Assembly: GCA_009756935.1 (NCBI GenBank)
Contig: VZDP01000004.1
Location: 11,385 to 75,384 of the forward strand
DNA from: Mesomycoplasma ovipneumoniae
GTDB lineage: Bacteria; Bacillota_I; Bacilli_A; Mycoplasmatales; Metamycoplasmataceae
Reading direction: 5' to 3'
Length of the DNA stretch: 64,000 nt
The translations under genes were made by a program, and so were the position numbers. The stretch's first letter is position 1; each line of letters starts with the position of its first letter. Below the pieces are notes generated by a model. That model was not told the origin of the DNA and searched no databases. It saw only the letters and a list, made by a program, of their open reading frames with translations. Positions 1-9,894 of the stretch are shown one piece after another.

Positions 1-355
1 TAATTTCTTCAGTTCTATCAACTATATTTTTTTGAAATTGTTCTAAGTTTTCAATTATTAGATCATCAGGTTCGCGAAGGAATCAAATGTTGTCCCGTTG
101 TTTTTCTGGTTGATTATAAAACAAATTTAGGGCTGGAAAAGTACCGTTTTTTGTATTAAATTCTTCATAATGTTTTGCTAGTAAATTTAAAAAATAGTAA
201 GAATTGTAATTTTCTGGATTGTTAATTCCGTCATCTATGTTAAAAATCTGTTTAGTAATAAAAGTAATTAAATTTCCACAGGAAGTTAAAAAAAATGCCG
301 GAATTAAAAGGGTTGTTCCCAAAAATTTAGTAAGAATTAGTTTATTTTTCATCAT
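1..355 (-). CDS. Lipoprotein, N-terminal part (runs off the left edge)
   Basis: This is the first ~118 codons of a minus-strand gene that continues beyond base 1. The protein opens with a basic segment and a hydrophobic stretch ending in FFLTSC, a typical mycoplasma lipobox with the acylated cysteine at about residue 26, so the product should be a membrane-anchored surface lipoprotein. The frame crosses one TGA (Trp) near base 82 and remains open to the window edge. The mature part is hydrophilic (residues such as DDGINNPENYNSYY). I do not recognise a family. Its start overlaps the end of the decayed gene at 342-638, which suggests that both were once in one transcript. Confidence 0.8.
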
Positions 356-638
356 TAACCAAATAAGGAAGTGCTAATTTATCTTCAACAGAATTATCAA
401 AAGTTACAAATTTAAATTTTTTGATATAAATCTGATAGTAACCTGCTTTTTCTGCTTTTTCTAATTTCTTTTAGTTTCCAATAAAGTAAGTATTTTTGCT
501 AGCTTTTAACATATTTTTAAAATTAGGAGTGCCTGACCGATGCTTTTCAAATCTTCAAAATAACCCATTTTGTTTTTGGTTAAATCACTATGATCTGCAA
601 AAATTGCCAAAACAGATAAAATTGGTTGTTACCTTCAT
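342..638 (-). pseudogene. Decayed gene with two in-frame stops
   Basis: Starting from an ATG at 638-636 with a good AGGAGA ribosome site, one frame runs 99 codons to a TAA overlapping the next gene's start, but it is interrupted by a TAG early on and a TAA in the middle. Neither stop can be explained by the TGA=Trp code. The pieces look like real protein (for example TPNFKNMLKASKNTYFIGN, then KKLEKAEKAGYYQIYIKKF and VTFDNSVEDKLALPYLVN). It is most simply a recently inactivated gene upstream of the lipoprotein. I do not recognise the family. Confidence 0.6.
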
Positions 639-676
639 TAAATTCTCCTTATAATTTGTTCTTATATTTTTAACAA

Positions 677-682
677 ATTATA
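677..682 (-). promoter_or_regulatory. Probable -10 box (TATAAT) for the 638-to-1 unit
   Basis: A perfect TATAAT on the minus strand lies about 40 bases upstream of the ATG at 638. No clear -35 box is seen, as is usual for mycoplasma promoters. The rest of 640-819 is AT-rich spacer with no recognisable gene. Confidence 0.45.
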
Positions 683-819
683 TCATGATCTTCAAAAACA
701 AGAAAGTAAAAAATAAAAAAATATAATTTCATAATATTTTGTAAAAAAATTATATTTTTTTATTTTAACAGTTGTCTATATTTATGAATTAACAAATTTA
801 TATAAAGTAGCACTAACCC

Positions 820-1323
820 CTATAAAATTCCAATGACATCACCTAGATCAAAAAATCCAAAATCTCGGCTGTCGCTACTGTTTTCCAAATTATCACCAAC
901 AGCAAAAAATTTATTTTCAGGCACTATTCCATCGAACAAAAAAGTTGCACTTTTGATAAAAGTTGCAACTTTTTTATCATTTATGTAAATTTCATTATCT
1001 TTAACAGTTATTTTATCCCCTGGCAGTCCTAAAATCCTTTTAATTAAAACTATTTCTTTGTAATTAAAAGCGACAATATCGTTTCTTTTTGGTGATTTTA
1101 CTCTATTAATAAAAATTTTTTGCCCGTGTTGTAGAGTTGGAAACATCGAGTTACCTTCAACATCAACTAACCTAAAAATAAAAGTAAAGAGAATAAAAAC
1201 TGTTACGGCAATTGAAAAGACTAAAGCTGACAAACCAAATAAAAAGGTTTTTTTATTAAAAAATTTTTTCTTTGGTTTAACAATTACAAAATTATTTTTT
1301 TCCATAGTTGAATCGTTTTTCAT
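820..1323 (-). CDS. lepB: Signal peptidase I
   Basis: Type I signal peptidase, 167 aa, which removes signal peptides from exported proteins at the outer face of the membrane. After a basic N-terminus there is one membrane segment at about residues 27-50. The catalytic serine lies in GNSMFPTL (S59), and the general-base lysine lies in VLIKRILGLPGD (about K95). Further on come the box VPENKFFAVGDN and the SDSRDFG motif. The length is typical of the short Gram-positive/mycoplasma type. It appears to have its own promoter (1342-1347) and a leader of only about 20 bases. It is separated from the rluB-like gene upstream by 55 bases. Confidence 0.93.
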   Translation of the reverse strand: MKNDSTMEKNNFVIVKPKKKFFNKKTFLFGLSALVFSIAVTVFILFTFIFRLVDVEGNSMFPTLQHGQKIFINRVKSPKRNDIVAFNYKEIVLIKRILGLPGDKITVKDNEIYINDKKVATFIKSATFLFDGIVPENKFFAVGDNLENSSDSRDFGFFDLGDVIGIL

Positions 1324-1341
1324 TTAAGTATTACACTGATA

Positions 1342-1347
1342 ATTATA
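1342..1347 (-). promoter_or_regulatory. Probable -10 box for lepB
   Basis: TATAAT on the minus strand inside the run TATATATAATTATC, about 19 bases upstream of the lepB ATG. Confidence 0.4.
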
Positions 1348-1378
1348 TATAATAGTTGCTTAGCTAAAATTTAATTTG

Positions 1379-2077
1379 TTAAAAAATGTTCTTTAGTGAC
1401 AAAATTTCGGCTTGAGACAGTTTACGTTTTTCACCTGGTTTTAAATTTCCAAGTTCAATAGTTGCAAAACTCAGTCTTCGGAGCATAAGAACTTTTTTGG
1501 AAACAGATATAAAAATTTTTTTAACATGATGGTTTGAACCTTGCCAAATTTTGACAATATATGTCCGGGAGGCAACTTTTTGAACTTTTTGAACAGATTT
1601 TACATTATCTAAATAAATTTCATTGTTATTCAAAAAGTTGATTTCCTCATCATTTAAATTAAAATCAGTTTTGACTAAATATGTTCTCTGAATTTTTGAA
1701 CTAGGATGAAGTAATTTATTGCTAATTTCGCCATCATTTGTTACCAAAATTAGTCCGGTTGTTTCAAAATCCAGCCTGCCTACTGGAAACAAATAGGAAT
1801 TTTTATCAAAAAATTCCATTATTGTTGGCCTATTTTGTGGATCAGTTCGACTTGTAATATAATTTTTTGGTTTATTTAGCGCATATCAGACGATTTTTGG
1901 TTTTTTATTTATTTTTTGACCGTCAAACTCAACAACATCAAGGTCAGAAATTTTTTGGCCTATTTGTGCAAATTTACCATTAATTTTTATTCGTTTTTCG
2001 TTGATTAATATTTCGGCTTTTCGTCTGGAGGCAATTCCCATTTGCGATAAAAATTTATGAATTCTAACTGTTTTCAT
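1379..2077 (-). CDS. rluB: RluB/RsuA-type pseudouridine synthase
   Basis: Pseudouridine synthase of the RsuA/RluB group, 232 aa, which isomerises a uridine in ribosomal RNA. The N-terminal S4-like RNA-binding domain is seen in IHKFLSQMGIASRRKAE (residues ~5-60). The catalytic domain follows, with PVGRLDFETTGLILVTNDG containing the catalytic aspartate (GRLD). The gene is continuous only if the TGA at about 1884 is read as Trp (IVWYALNKPKNY). The ATG at 2077 is preferred over an upstream in-frame TTG at 2086. The first bases overlap the end of sufU, so it is probably translated from the same mRNA. Which rRNA position is modified cannot be told from sequence. Confidence 0.88.
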
Positions 2078-2486
2078 GATTTTCAATTTGTTTTTGCAAC
2101 AAAAACAAAGGTAGTTTAATACAGATTACTCGGTTTGGGTGACTTTTAACCATAAAAAGTGCATTTAAATCTCCTAAAATTGGGATAATTTTTTGAGATT
2201 TAATCATTTCTTCATAATTTTCAAGCAAAATTTGCGCTTCACTTATGGTTTTATTAATTAAAATTTTTTCAAATAAATAACAACTTGCGAGCAAAAGTGT
2301 ACAACCTGAAGCGCAAAATTGTATTTTTTTAATTTTTTGACCAATAATTTCTAAGTCTAACTGAGCCCAATCGTCACAGTTATTATTCATCTCAGAGCTT
2401 GTTGACTTACAAATTCGTTTTTTTTCTTTGAATTTTTCATTAGCATCGACAATAATATTTCGTCGAATAATAAAATCATTATACAA
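2064..2486 (-). CDS. sufU: SufU/NifU-like iron-sulfur scaffold protein
   Basis: Iron-sulfur cluster scaffold or sulfur acceptor of the SufU/IscU family, 140 aa. It accepts sulfur from the desulfurase encoded immediately upstream. The conserved residues are present: Cys and Asp in NNNCDDWAQL, Cys in FCASGCTLLLAS, and a C-terminal Cys in HPNRVICIKL. The start seems to be TTG at 2486, because the nearby ATG is out of frame. The N-terminal YNDFIIRRN aligns with the start of SufU proteins. The gene overlaps the 3' end of sufS by 8 bases and the start of the rluB-like gene by 14. sufS-sufU is the minimal Fe-S assembly set commonly seen in mycoplasmas. Confidence 0.85.
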   Translation of the reverse strand: MYNDFIIRRNIIVDANEKFKEKKRICKSTSSEMNNNCDDWAQLDLEIIGQKIKKIQFCASGCTLLLASCYLFEKILINKTISEAQILLENYEEMIKSQKIIPILGDLNALFMVKSHPNRVICIKLPLFLLQKQIENHENS

Positions 2487-3624
2487 AATCTAAAAACCTC
2501 TTTTCTTCTAGGTTGGTAATTAAGTCGTCAATATCAGCAAAATCATTGTAAAAACCAAGCGAAACTCTGATGAAACTATCATTTTTTAGCACTTTTTTTA
2601 GTAACGGTACACAAAAATTCCCGCTTCGAACATAAATATCGTTATTTCCTAGGTATGAAGCAACATCTTGAGCGCTAAAACCTTTAATATTGAAAATTAT
2701 AATATGGTCGCCTTTTTTTGAAAAAATTTCAATATCATCAATTTTTTCTAATTTTTCATATAAATAGTCGGCCAAAATTTTAATTTTTTTATAAATAGTT
2801 TCAATCCCGATTTCATTTATAAAATCAATAGCAGCATTTAAGCCCCAAATTGCAGCAAAATTTAGTGTCCCGGCTTCAAATTTGCGATAATCATTATAAA
2901 AAAGTAAATTTTTGCTGTCAAATTTTCGAATTATGCCCCCTCCAAATTTTACAGGTTCTAGTCAATCTATCAAATATTTTTTTATTGCAAGCACACCTAA
3001 TCCAGTTGGTCCGTAAAATTTATTAGAACTAAAAGCCAATGCGTGGCAAAAATTCATGCTAACTTTTTGAAAGTTTATTGATTGTGTTGCATCATTTATT
3101 ACAAAAGCGCCGTTTTTTATAGCTTTTTCTCAAATTTTAGGTAAATCTAGATTTACTAAAATTGAATTATTTGCTTGACTTATAGCAATAACAGCCGTTT
3201 TTGGTGAAATTTTGTCAACTATTTTTGTGCTATAAACAATTTTTGCGCCCACCTTTTGAGCAATTTTGACTCAAACAAGTAGATTTGAAGAATGATTTAA
3301 GGGTGAAAGTAAAATTTCATCTCCCCTTCTTATGGATTTTTTAATCATGTTAGCAAAAAGATTTATTGATTCTGTTGTTCCAGAAGTAAAAATAATTTCT
3401 TCGGCAAAACCATCAATTAATTTTGCAATTTTTTCGCGAGTTTGGTTTAAAATCTGTAAATTTTCAAAGGCGATTTTTGAATTTGATGAGTGTGTATTAA
3501 CTGCACAATTTGTGTAAAAATGGTTAATTTTTTCAATTACAGATATTGGTTTTTGCGTCATTGCCGCAGAATCTAAATAAGTTACCTTATTTAAAAAAGG
3601 AAAAAATTGTTTATAATTAGTCAT
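2479..3624 (-). CDS. sufS: Cysteine desulfurase (SufS/Csd type)
   Basis: PLP-dependent cysteine desulfurase, 381 aa, which releases sulfur from cysteine and passes it to SufU. Visible features are the N-terminal YLDSAAMTQKP, the FTSGTTESINLFA phosphate-binding loop, the PLP lysine in FSSNKFYGPTGLG, and the active-site cysteine in YVRSGNFCVPLL. The frame needs several TGA codons read as Trp. The ATG at 3624 overlaps the tlyA stop by 8 bases, and the 3' end overlaps sufU, so translation is probably coupled along the unit. Confidence 0.92.
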
Positions 3625-4330
3625 TTTTCTTGATAAAATGCAAAAAATACTCGATATTTTTTGATTTTAGTCCTTTAATTGGTGATTTAGTTGAATTAAC
3701 AAAATCAAAGTCATTTTTAGCGAATTCAACCAGCCTGTTAATTAAAAACTCGTGAAATTCAGGCGAAACATAACCACCTTTTTGGACATATTTTGAGCTA
3801 GCCTCAAATTGAGGTTTAAATAAAGCAATAAAACTTTGCCCTTTTTTTAACAGATTTTTTACAACACTAATAACAATTTTAAGACTAATAAAGGAAACAT
3901 CGCAAACAATTATGTCGATTTTTTCATCAAAAAAATCGCTTGTAACATATTTAATGTTGGTTTTTTCTTTTACTGAAACTCTAGGATCAATTCTTAAAGA
4001 ATAATCTAATTGATTCAAACCTGAATCAAGAGCAAAAACTTTTTTTGCGCCTTTTTCAAGGCAAATTTGTGTAAAACCACCTTTAGAAGAGCCAATATCT
4101 AGAACAATTTTGTTATTAAAATCAAGTCCGAATTTTTCGTAAGCTCAAAGCAATTTTATGGCGCCACGGGAGACATATTTTTCCTTTATTTCAACTGTCA
4201 CTTGGTCTAAATTTTTAATTTTATATGCTGGCAGAAGGCATACTTTATTATTGACTTTTACATGACCAGTTTTAATTAATGATTCAGCTTTTTCAAAACC
4301 CATGCTTAGAATTTTGCTAAGTAGGTTCAT
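3617..4330 (-). CDS. tlyA: TlyA-family rRNA 2'-O-methyltransferase (hemolysin A homologue)
   Basis: A 237-aa protein with an N-terminal S4 RNA-binding domain (MGFEKAESLIKTGHVKVNN, residues ~10-60), followed by a FtsJ-like methyltransferase domain: SAM motif VLDIGSSKGGFTQ, then DIIVCDVSFISL and FIALFKPQFEA. TlyA proteins 2'-O-methylate rRNA in other bacteria; the old name hemolysin reflects a historical assay. The frame is continuous through a TGA at 4143-4144 (LLWAYEKFG). The ATG follows an AGGAGATG ribosome site located in the end of the preceding gene. It sits between the hypothetical gene 4331-4792 and sufS. Confidence 0.88.
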
Positions 4331-4792
4331 TTATTTTCATCTCCTTAAAATTTCAATGAGTTTGATATTAAAATTTGGATCAGTTTTTATTCATTCAAGC
4401 GATAAATTGTTAAAAGCATCTCTTCGACGGTCTTCAAAATCGAATAATTTTTGTCTGAATTTAAATCTTTGTAGGTAAATTTGTCAACTATAAAACAAAA
4501 AAATTGCTAAATTTTTATGAATTCTTAAGTTTGAAAATAAATTTAAGTTTAAAAACTGTTTCATGCATGAAATTCAATTTTCAACTTTGTAAATATTATT
4601 AACTAATTTTAAATCAAGTTGAGCACATTGTTGATTTGAAACACTAATTTCTAAAATTTTTGAAAGGTTATAAAATAAAAATTTAAATTTTTTTCCAAGT
4701 ATTTTTTTATATTTTCAAAATTTAGTCTCAATTTTGATATGACTTTTTATTTCATGTTTATTTTTGAGGTCTAAGAAGATTCTTGTTTTCAT
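4331..4792 (-). CDS. Hypothetical protein, 153 aa
   Basis: An open frame of 154 codons that is broken up under the standard code because it contains five in-frame TGA codons (Trp under code 4). The product starts MKTRIFLDLKNKHEIKSH and ends with LIEILRRWK. It is strongly basic, rich in Lys/Phe/Leu, without signal peptide or clear membrane segment. It begins inside the nusB 3' end (35-base overlap) and ends directly against the tlyA ATG, exactly filling the gap between two conserved genes. This argues that it is a true operon member. I recognise no family. Confidence 0.7.
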
Positions 4793-5552
4793 AATAATTG
4801 TATACTTTTTGCAAAACAGCATTTACAAAACTAAATTCATCGCCACCTTCAATGCTAAAAATTTTAGTGATTTCAATAGCCTCATTAAAAATAATTCGGC
4901 GTGGTTGGAAAAATAATTCAGCAGCTCCCAAAAGCAAAATTGATCGAATTAATGGCAACATTCTATCTCAACTTCAATTAGATTTTAACTGTAAAGTAAT
5001 GACTTTCTTCAAAAAAACATAGTTTTTCTTGACAAAAGTAAGTATTTTCAACTGATCAAAAGTGACTTCAAAATACTTATTTTTTATTTCATCAATGTCA
5101 ATATTTTGATCAAAAAGTTGTGAGCCATAAATAATTGAAATATTAGCCATTCTTTTAATTCGTTGTTTGGATAGACTTTGAAACTCAAGGCAACTATTTT
5201 CTTCGTCGTCTTCAGAGATTTTAGTATGCTTATATTGGTAATTTATTGACTGACTATTTGAGCAAAAAGCTCGATTTTCATAGGTTATTTTCATTAAATT
5301 ACTGTTATGTTGACAACTTGGAGCACTCAAGATGTCACAATTTTTTACCCCATCTTGAGTGTCATTTTGACTTGAAATACCAGGTAAATTTTTAGAACTA
5401 TTACAGTCGAGCGAACTTACAAAAAGAGAGCGTTGCTTTTGTAAAACGTGTGCAAATTCCTTTGCTTCTAGATCAAAATAAGGAAGAGTATTTTTTTTCT
5501 TATTCCTATATTTTTGGTTTTTTGCCGAATTTTTTTTGTTTAAATGATTCAT
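4758..5552 (-). CDS. nusB: Transcription antitermination factor NusB with long N-terminal extension
   Basis: The C-terminal ~140 residues read as NusB: KQRIKRMANISIIYGSQLF at the start of the domain, then LPLIRSILLLGAAELFF, IIFNEAIEITKIF and FVNAVLQKVYNYY. NusB binds rRNA boxA with S10 and supports rRNA transcription. The frame continues upstream of the domain for about 120 residues, rich in Ser, Asn, Lys and with five scattered Cys, to an ATG at 5552. A usual NusB is ~140 aa, while this one would be 264 aa. The extension may be translated or initiation may be internal. One TGA (SNWSWDRML) joins the two parts. It is first gene of the minus-strand run reaching rluB. Confidence 0.8.
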
Positions 5553-5606
5553 TTTATTCCACTTTTTTGCTTTTGCTGACTAGATAATTGAGTTTAAATC
5601 TGACTA

Positions 5607-5612
5607 ATTATA
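5607..5612 (-). promoter_or_regulatory. Possible -10 box for the nusB unit
   Basis: Minus-strand TATAAT about 55 bases upstream of the nusB ATG. A second match lies at 5625-5630. Either could serve. Bases 5613-5754 hold nothing else recognisable. Confidence 0.3.
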
Positions 5613-5754
5613 AAAAAATAATAAATTATACTTTAAATTTAATAAAATTTTATCATTTTTCAATATATTAAAAAGAATTTGTAGCAATTATTTAGCCCTT
5701 TTATTGGAAAAATTCTGAAATTAAAATATTTAAAACTGTAAATTCAAGGAATAA

Positions 5755-6951
5755 TTATTCTAAAGAGTCAAAAATATCTTCACCTATTTCCGCTAGCTCA
5801 ACTTGAAAATTTCTGGCAATTATGTTTCCGATAGTTGCAAGCGAATCAACAGGATTTTTTAATTTTTTGGACTTTGATGTGAATTTTTTTGAAAAAATTG
5901 TTAGTGGTAAAGCCTCGCGTGTGTGATTTGTGCCGGGAAAACAAGGGTCATTTCCGTGATCAGAAGAAACAATTAATAAGTCATCATCTTTTAGTGTATT
6001 TACTAATTTTGCTAGTTTAATGTCAAAATTATTTAAATTTTGACAATAGCCCATAATATCGCGACGGTGACCATAACTTGAGTCAAATTCGACCAAATTC
6101 ACAAAAATAAATTGATTTTTTGTGGATTTGGAGGCAATATCAATTGCGATATCCATATTATTTTCATCACTGTCAGGTCCAAAAATTTTATCAAGTCCCT
6201 GTTTTGAAAAAATATCGCCAATTTTACCGACTCCTATAGTTTCAATTCCTTTTTGCTGTAATCTATCAAGAATTGATTTTGGCGGTGTGTTTGCATAGTC
6301 ATGTCTGTTAAAAGTGCGTGTAAATTTTCCGTTTTGACCAATATAAGGGCGAGCAATAACGCGAGCTACGTTTCATTCTGGCCTTGAAGAACAAATTTTT
6401 CTTGCAGCTTTTGCATAGCGATATAGATTTTCAAGCCCTAATGTTTCTTCATGACCACAAATTTGTAAAGTGGAATCAGGTGAGGTATAGACAATTATTT
6501 TGCCCTCATCGATAGATTTTTGTCCTAATTCTGACAAAATTACAGTCCCACTAATTGATTTATTGCCAATAATTTCTCGATTATCAAAGGCTTTTTTGAG
6601 CTCTCTTATTAGTTCATTAGGAAAACCCTGATCAAAATTTGGGTTAGGCTGAACAGTTTCAATTCCCATCATTTCTCAATGACCCGCGAGGGTGTCTTTT
6701 GCATTTGATTTTACGATAATTTTTGAAACATAAGCAAGTGGTTCTTTATTTATTTTGCCACTATTTTCGATTTTAGCCACATTAGAAATTCCCATTTTTT
6801 TTCAAAAAGGAATTCTTAATTCACCAGTTTTTGAAACACAATATAAAGTATTTGCGCCCGAATCGCCAAAAACGTCTTGAAAACCATCGTCCCCAATTCC
6901 AAGCGAATCAGTTACTATTAAGAAAATTCGATTAAATTTGTATTGTTCCAT
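5755..6951 (-). CDS. deoB: Phosphopentomutase
   Basis: Phosphopentomutase, 398 aa, interconverting (deoxy)ribose 1-phosphate and 5-phosphate in nucleoside salvage. It belongs to the alkaline-phosphatase superfamily. The N-terminal metal-binding segment reads IFLIVTDSLGIGDDG, and the C-terminal metal-site motifs are FDSSYGHRRD, VSSDHGNDPCFPGTNHTREALP. Other family signatures are GDSGANTL, DTLAGHWEMMG and YTSPDSTLQICGHEE. Two internal TGA codons encode Trp. It stands alone on the minus strand, divergent from the ABC exporter at 7027. Salvage is expected because mycoplasmas cannot make nucleotides de novo; cdd lies 3 kb away. Confidence 0.93.
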
Positions 6952-7026
6952 AATTTTTTGTTAGTTTTTCCTAAATTTTTCTATTTTTTAATATTTTAAT
7001 TAATTTTACAACAATTAGGGCAGAAG

Positions 7027-9066
7027 ATGAAAGTATTTTTGCAAAAGGATTTAAAAGATTGTGGATTGGCGGTTCTTCAATCAATTTATCATTTCTTTTA
7101 TGATAAAAAAATATCAATAAACTCTTTAAAAACAAAAGCTTTTTATTCAAATGACGGGATAAACATCGCTAATTTAGAGCGATTGGCAAAGGAATTTGGA
7201 ATTATTCTTGAATCTTACGGTGGTCCTTATGAGAATTTAAAAACCTTAGACATCGTAAAACCAACGATTATTCTAATTAAAACTGGGGATTTAAATCATT
7301 ATGTTTTATTGACAAAAGTAAAAAAATCAAAATTTGAAATTATCGATCCCTTAAAAGGAAAAGTAAAAATCAAAGCTGAAACAATGGCAAAAATTTTCCA
7401 AAATGTTGTAATTTTTGCCCAAAAAGATCCTGAATATAAAAGATCAAAAATAAAAGATAAGTCATGGAATAATTGGTGGTTTTTCCTTGAGTCAAAAAGT
7501 AACTGATATCTTATTTTTTTATTTTTTATAACTGCAGTTAGTAATTTTTTATCTTCATTATTCATGAAAACAATAATTGACAAGGTTTTGCCCCAACAAG
7601 ATTTAGGTCTTGTCATAAAAGTGAGTCTTTTCTTTGCTTGGATTGTAATTTGGCGAATTTTACAGGACATTATTAAAAAAATATATATTCATAAAATTGA
7701 ACTAAAAATCGAAAAAGATATTTTTGATCGTTTTTTTAACGCTCTAAAAACAGGTAAAAATTTTCAACTTTTAAAATTAGACAATCATGATTACATTAGA
7801 AGGATTAATTTAATTCCAAGTTTTGCAGCTTTTTCTGCCAGTTTTTATTATCATATTTTCAACGAAGTTATTACTTTTTTAATTTCATTTTTTATATTGT
7901 TGTGGATAGACATTAAAATTTTGGGCTTAATTATTGGAATAGGCATAATTTACCTTTTTATTAGCATAATTGTGCGAAAAAGTATCTCCAAAAATCACCA
8001 ATTTTTAATGGAAGATCAACTAAATAGTTTGACAAGCACAAATGACATGATTTTTTCCCTTGAAAATTTAAAGCGTGATGATGTTTATAAAAATTTAAAG
8101 CATCAATTTGATGAAAAATATTACCGTTATAAAAAGACAGAATTCAATATTTGGAAAAAAGAGAGTTATTTATCAAGTTTTAATAATTTTCTTTTTTCAA
8201 TAGCGCCGATTTTAATTGTGGTTATTTCCTCTTTTTGAATTTTTGATAATAAATTATCCATTGGCGAATTACTACTTTTTTTAAGTTTTTTTAGCTTTTT
8301 TATTAATCCGCTTTCTTCATTTGTTAATATAGTCACTAATTTGCCGATTTTTTTAAAGGAATTTGAGCTTTTAAATTTTGTGCTCAATATTGAAAAAGAA
8401 ACAACCGGTAAATATCACCAAAAAATTTCGGACATAAAATTAAAAGATTTAAGCGTGAGTTATTATAAAAATAAGACACTTTTTTATATTGAAAAAATGC
8501 AAATAAAAGAAAATTTGCACATAATTGGAAAAAATGGAAGCGGAAAGTCTACATTTTTACGACTTTTAAATCAGGAAATTGTTTATAACGGTGATTTTTT
8601 AATTAATAATCTTGATTTAAAATATTATGACCAAAACGAGTTGCGTAAGCGAATTTGCTACATAAAATCGCAAAATTATTTCCCTAATATTAGCGTTCTT
8701 TCTTTTATAACAAATGAAAATCCTGAAAAAATTCAGAATTTAATTAATAATTTTCAACGATTTGACATTCAGGAAATGCTTTATGAATGGCAAATTTCCC
8801 TTGACTCAAAATTTGTTAACAATGGCTCAAATTTTTCTAGCGGTCAAAAGCAAATAATCGCAATTTTGCAACTTTTAACCAAAGATTTTGACTTAATTTT
8901 ATTAGATGAAGCTTTTGAAAACATCGATGAAAAAAATTTTGAATTTTTAAAGAAAGTAATCTCAAATTACCAAAAAAATGCAATGTTTATCGAGATCTCT
9001 CATTCAAAAAGATATGTAATTGACCAAGGAGAAACTTTTGACATCAAAGATATATCAAAACAATAA
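7027..9066 (+). CDS. C39-peptidase ABC exporter (peptide/bacteriocin-type)
   Basis: A 679-aa fusion of an N-terminal C39 cysteine peptidase, membrane domain and ATPase, the architecture of exporters that cleave double-glycine leaders while secreting peptides. Peptidase residues are visible: QKDLKDCGLAVL (Cys12), LNHYVLL (His91), EIIDPLKG (Asp107). Membrane helices occupy about residues 165-430. The ATPase has Walker A IIGKNGSGKST, signature NFSSGQKQ, Walker B DLILLDEAFEN and H-loop FIEISHSK. The signature is FSSGQ rather than LSGGQ. Two TGA codons are Trp. No short double-glycine substrate gene was found next to it, so the substrate is unknown. The next gene is probably its partner. Confidence 0.88.
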
Positions 9067-9421
9067 GATAACAATGATAATTAGTGTCTTTTTGCTAATT
9101 TTGATGGGCGCAAGTTTTTACTATTTTTTTCAGATAAAAACCTACAGGACCGTTAATTTTATTTTAGAAATTGATGAAAAACATAAAACATTTGCGACAG
9201 TAAATTCAGACATATATTATTTAATGGATAAAGATTCATTTGCCCAATTTCAATTTCAGGACCGAGTAGTTAGACTTGAAATTACAAAAATTGTTAATGT
9301 AAAACAGAATGAATTTGTTATTGAGTTCACAAAATCACTGTTATTAAAACCAAAAACTCAACTGCCAGCCGTTCTTTTCTTAAAAAATACAGGTAATTTT
9401 TTAGATCTTTTTACAAAATAG
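9020..9421 (+). CDS. Small membrane-anchored partner of the C39 exporter
   Basis: A protein of up to 133 aa with one N-terminal membrane helix (IISVFLLILMGASFYYF) and a hydrophilic extracytoplasmic part of about 95 residues. It starts inside or just after the exporter gene, either at TTG 9020 (47-base overlap, basic N-terminus) or at ATG 9074. Topology and position resemble short accessory or adaptor proteins that accompany C39 exporters, such as HlyD-like factors, but it is much shorter and no HlyD motif is seen. Its role is inferred only from context. Confidence 0.65.
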   Translation: MTKEKLLTSKIYQNNKITMIISVFLLILMGASFYYFFQIKTYRTVNFILEIDEKHKTFATVNSDIYYLMDKDSFAQFQFQDRVVRLEITKIVNVKQNEFVIEFTKSLLLKPKTQLPAVLFLKNTGNFLDLFTK

Positions 9422-9438
9422 AATAAAATTAAATGTAA

Positions 9439-9894
9439 ATGGTGAAAATTCTAATTAATTTTGAGAATCAAAGTAAGGTTAAGTTTAAATTTTTAAAGTT
9501 GTTTAAAAAAATTTTTGAAATTTTTGCAAAAAATGAAAATTTACAAGGTGAAATTAATCTAGATTTAATGCTAATAAGTGAAGAAAAGGCCCAAAAACTA
9601 GCCCTTAAATTCAAAAATAAAGACTATGTTCCTGATGTTTTATCATTCCCAAGTGGTTTGAAAATTGAAGAAAATAATTTGCAAATTCATTTTTTAGGCG
9701 AAATTTTTATGACACCATCAAAAATTCAAAAACAGGCAAAAGACTATAATCATACTGAAAAACGCGAATTTTCATACCTTTTTGCTCATAGCCTTTATCA
9801 TTTACTAGGTTTGGATCATGATAATGATGAAAATAATAAATTTATGCACGAAAAAGTAGAGAACATTTTAAAAAATTTGGAGATTTTTCGCTAA
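9439..9894 (+). CDS. ybeY: Endoribonuclease YbeY
   Basis: A metal-dependent endoribonuclease of 151 aa involved in 16S rRNA 3'-end maturation and ribosome quality control. The zinc-binding motif is present as HSLYHLLGLDHDND (family pattern HxxxHxxxxDH, residues ~115-128). The preceding conserved VLSFPSG and LGEIFMTP segments match the family. The stop codon overlaps the cdd start (TAATGG). ybeY-cdd-era is a classic conserved cluster of Firmicutes and Mollicutes. Confidence 0.92.
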   Translation: MVKILINFENQSKVKFKFLKLFKKIFEIFAKNENLQGEINLDLMLISEEKAQKLALKFKNKDYVPDVLSFPSGLKIEENNLQIHFLGEIFMTPSKIQKQAKDYNHTEKREFSYLFAHSLYHLLGLDHDNDENNKFMHEKVENILKNLEIFR

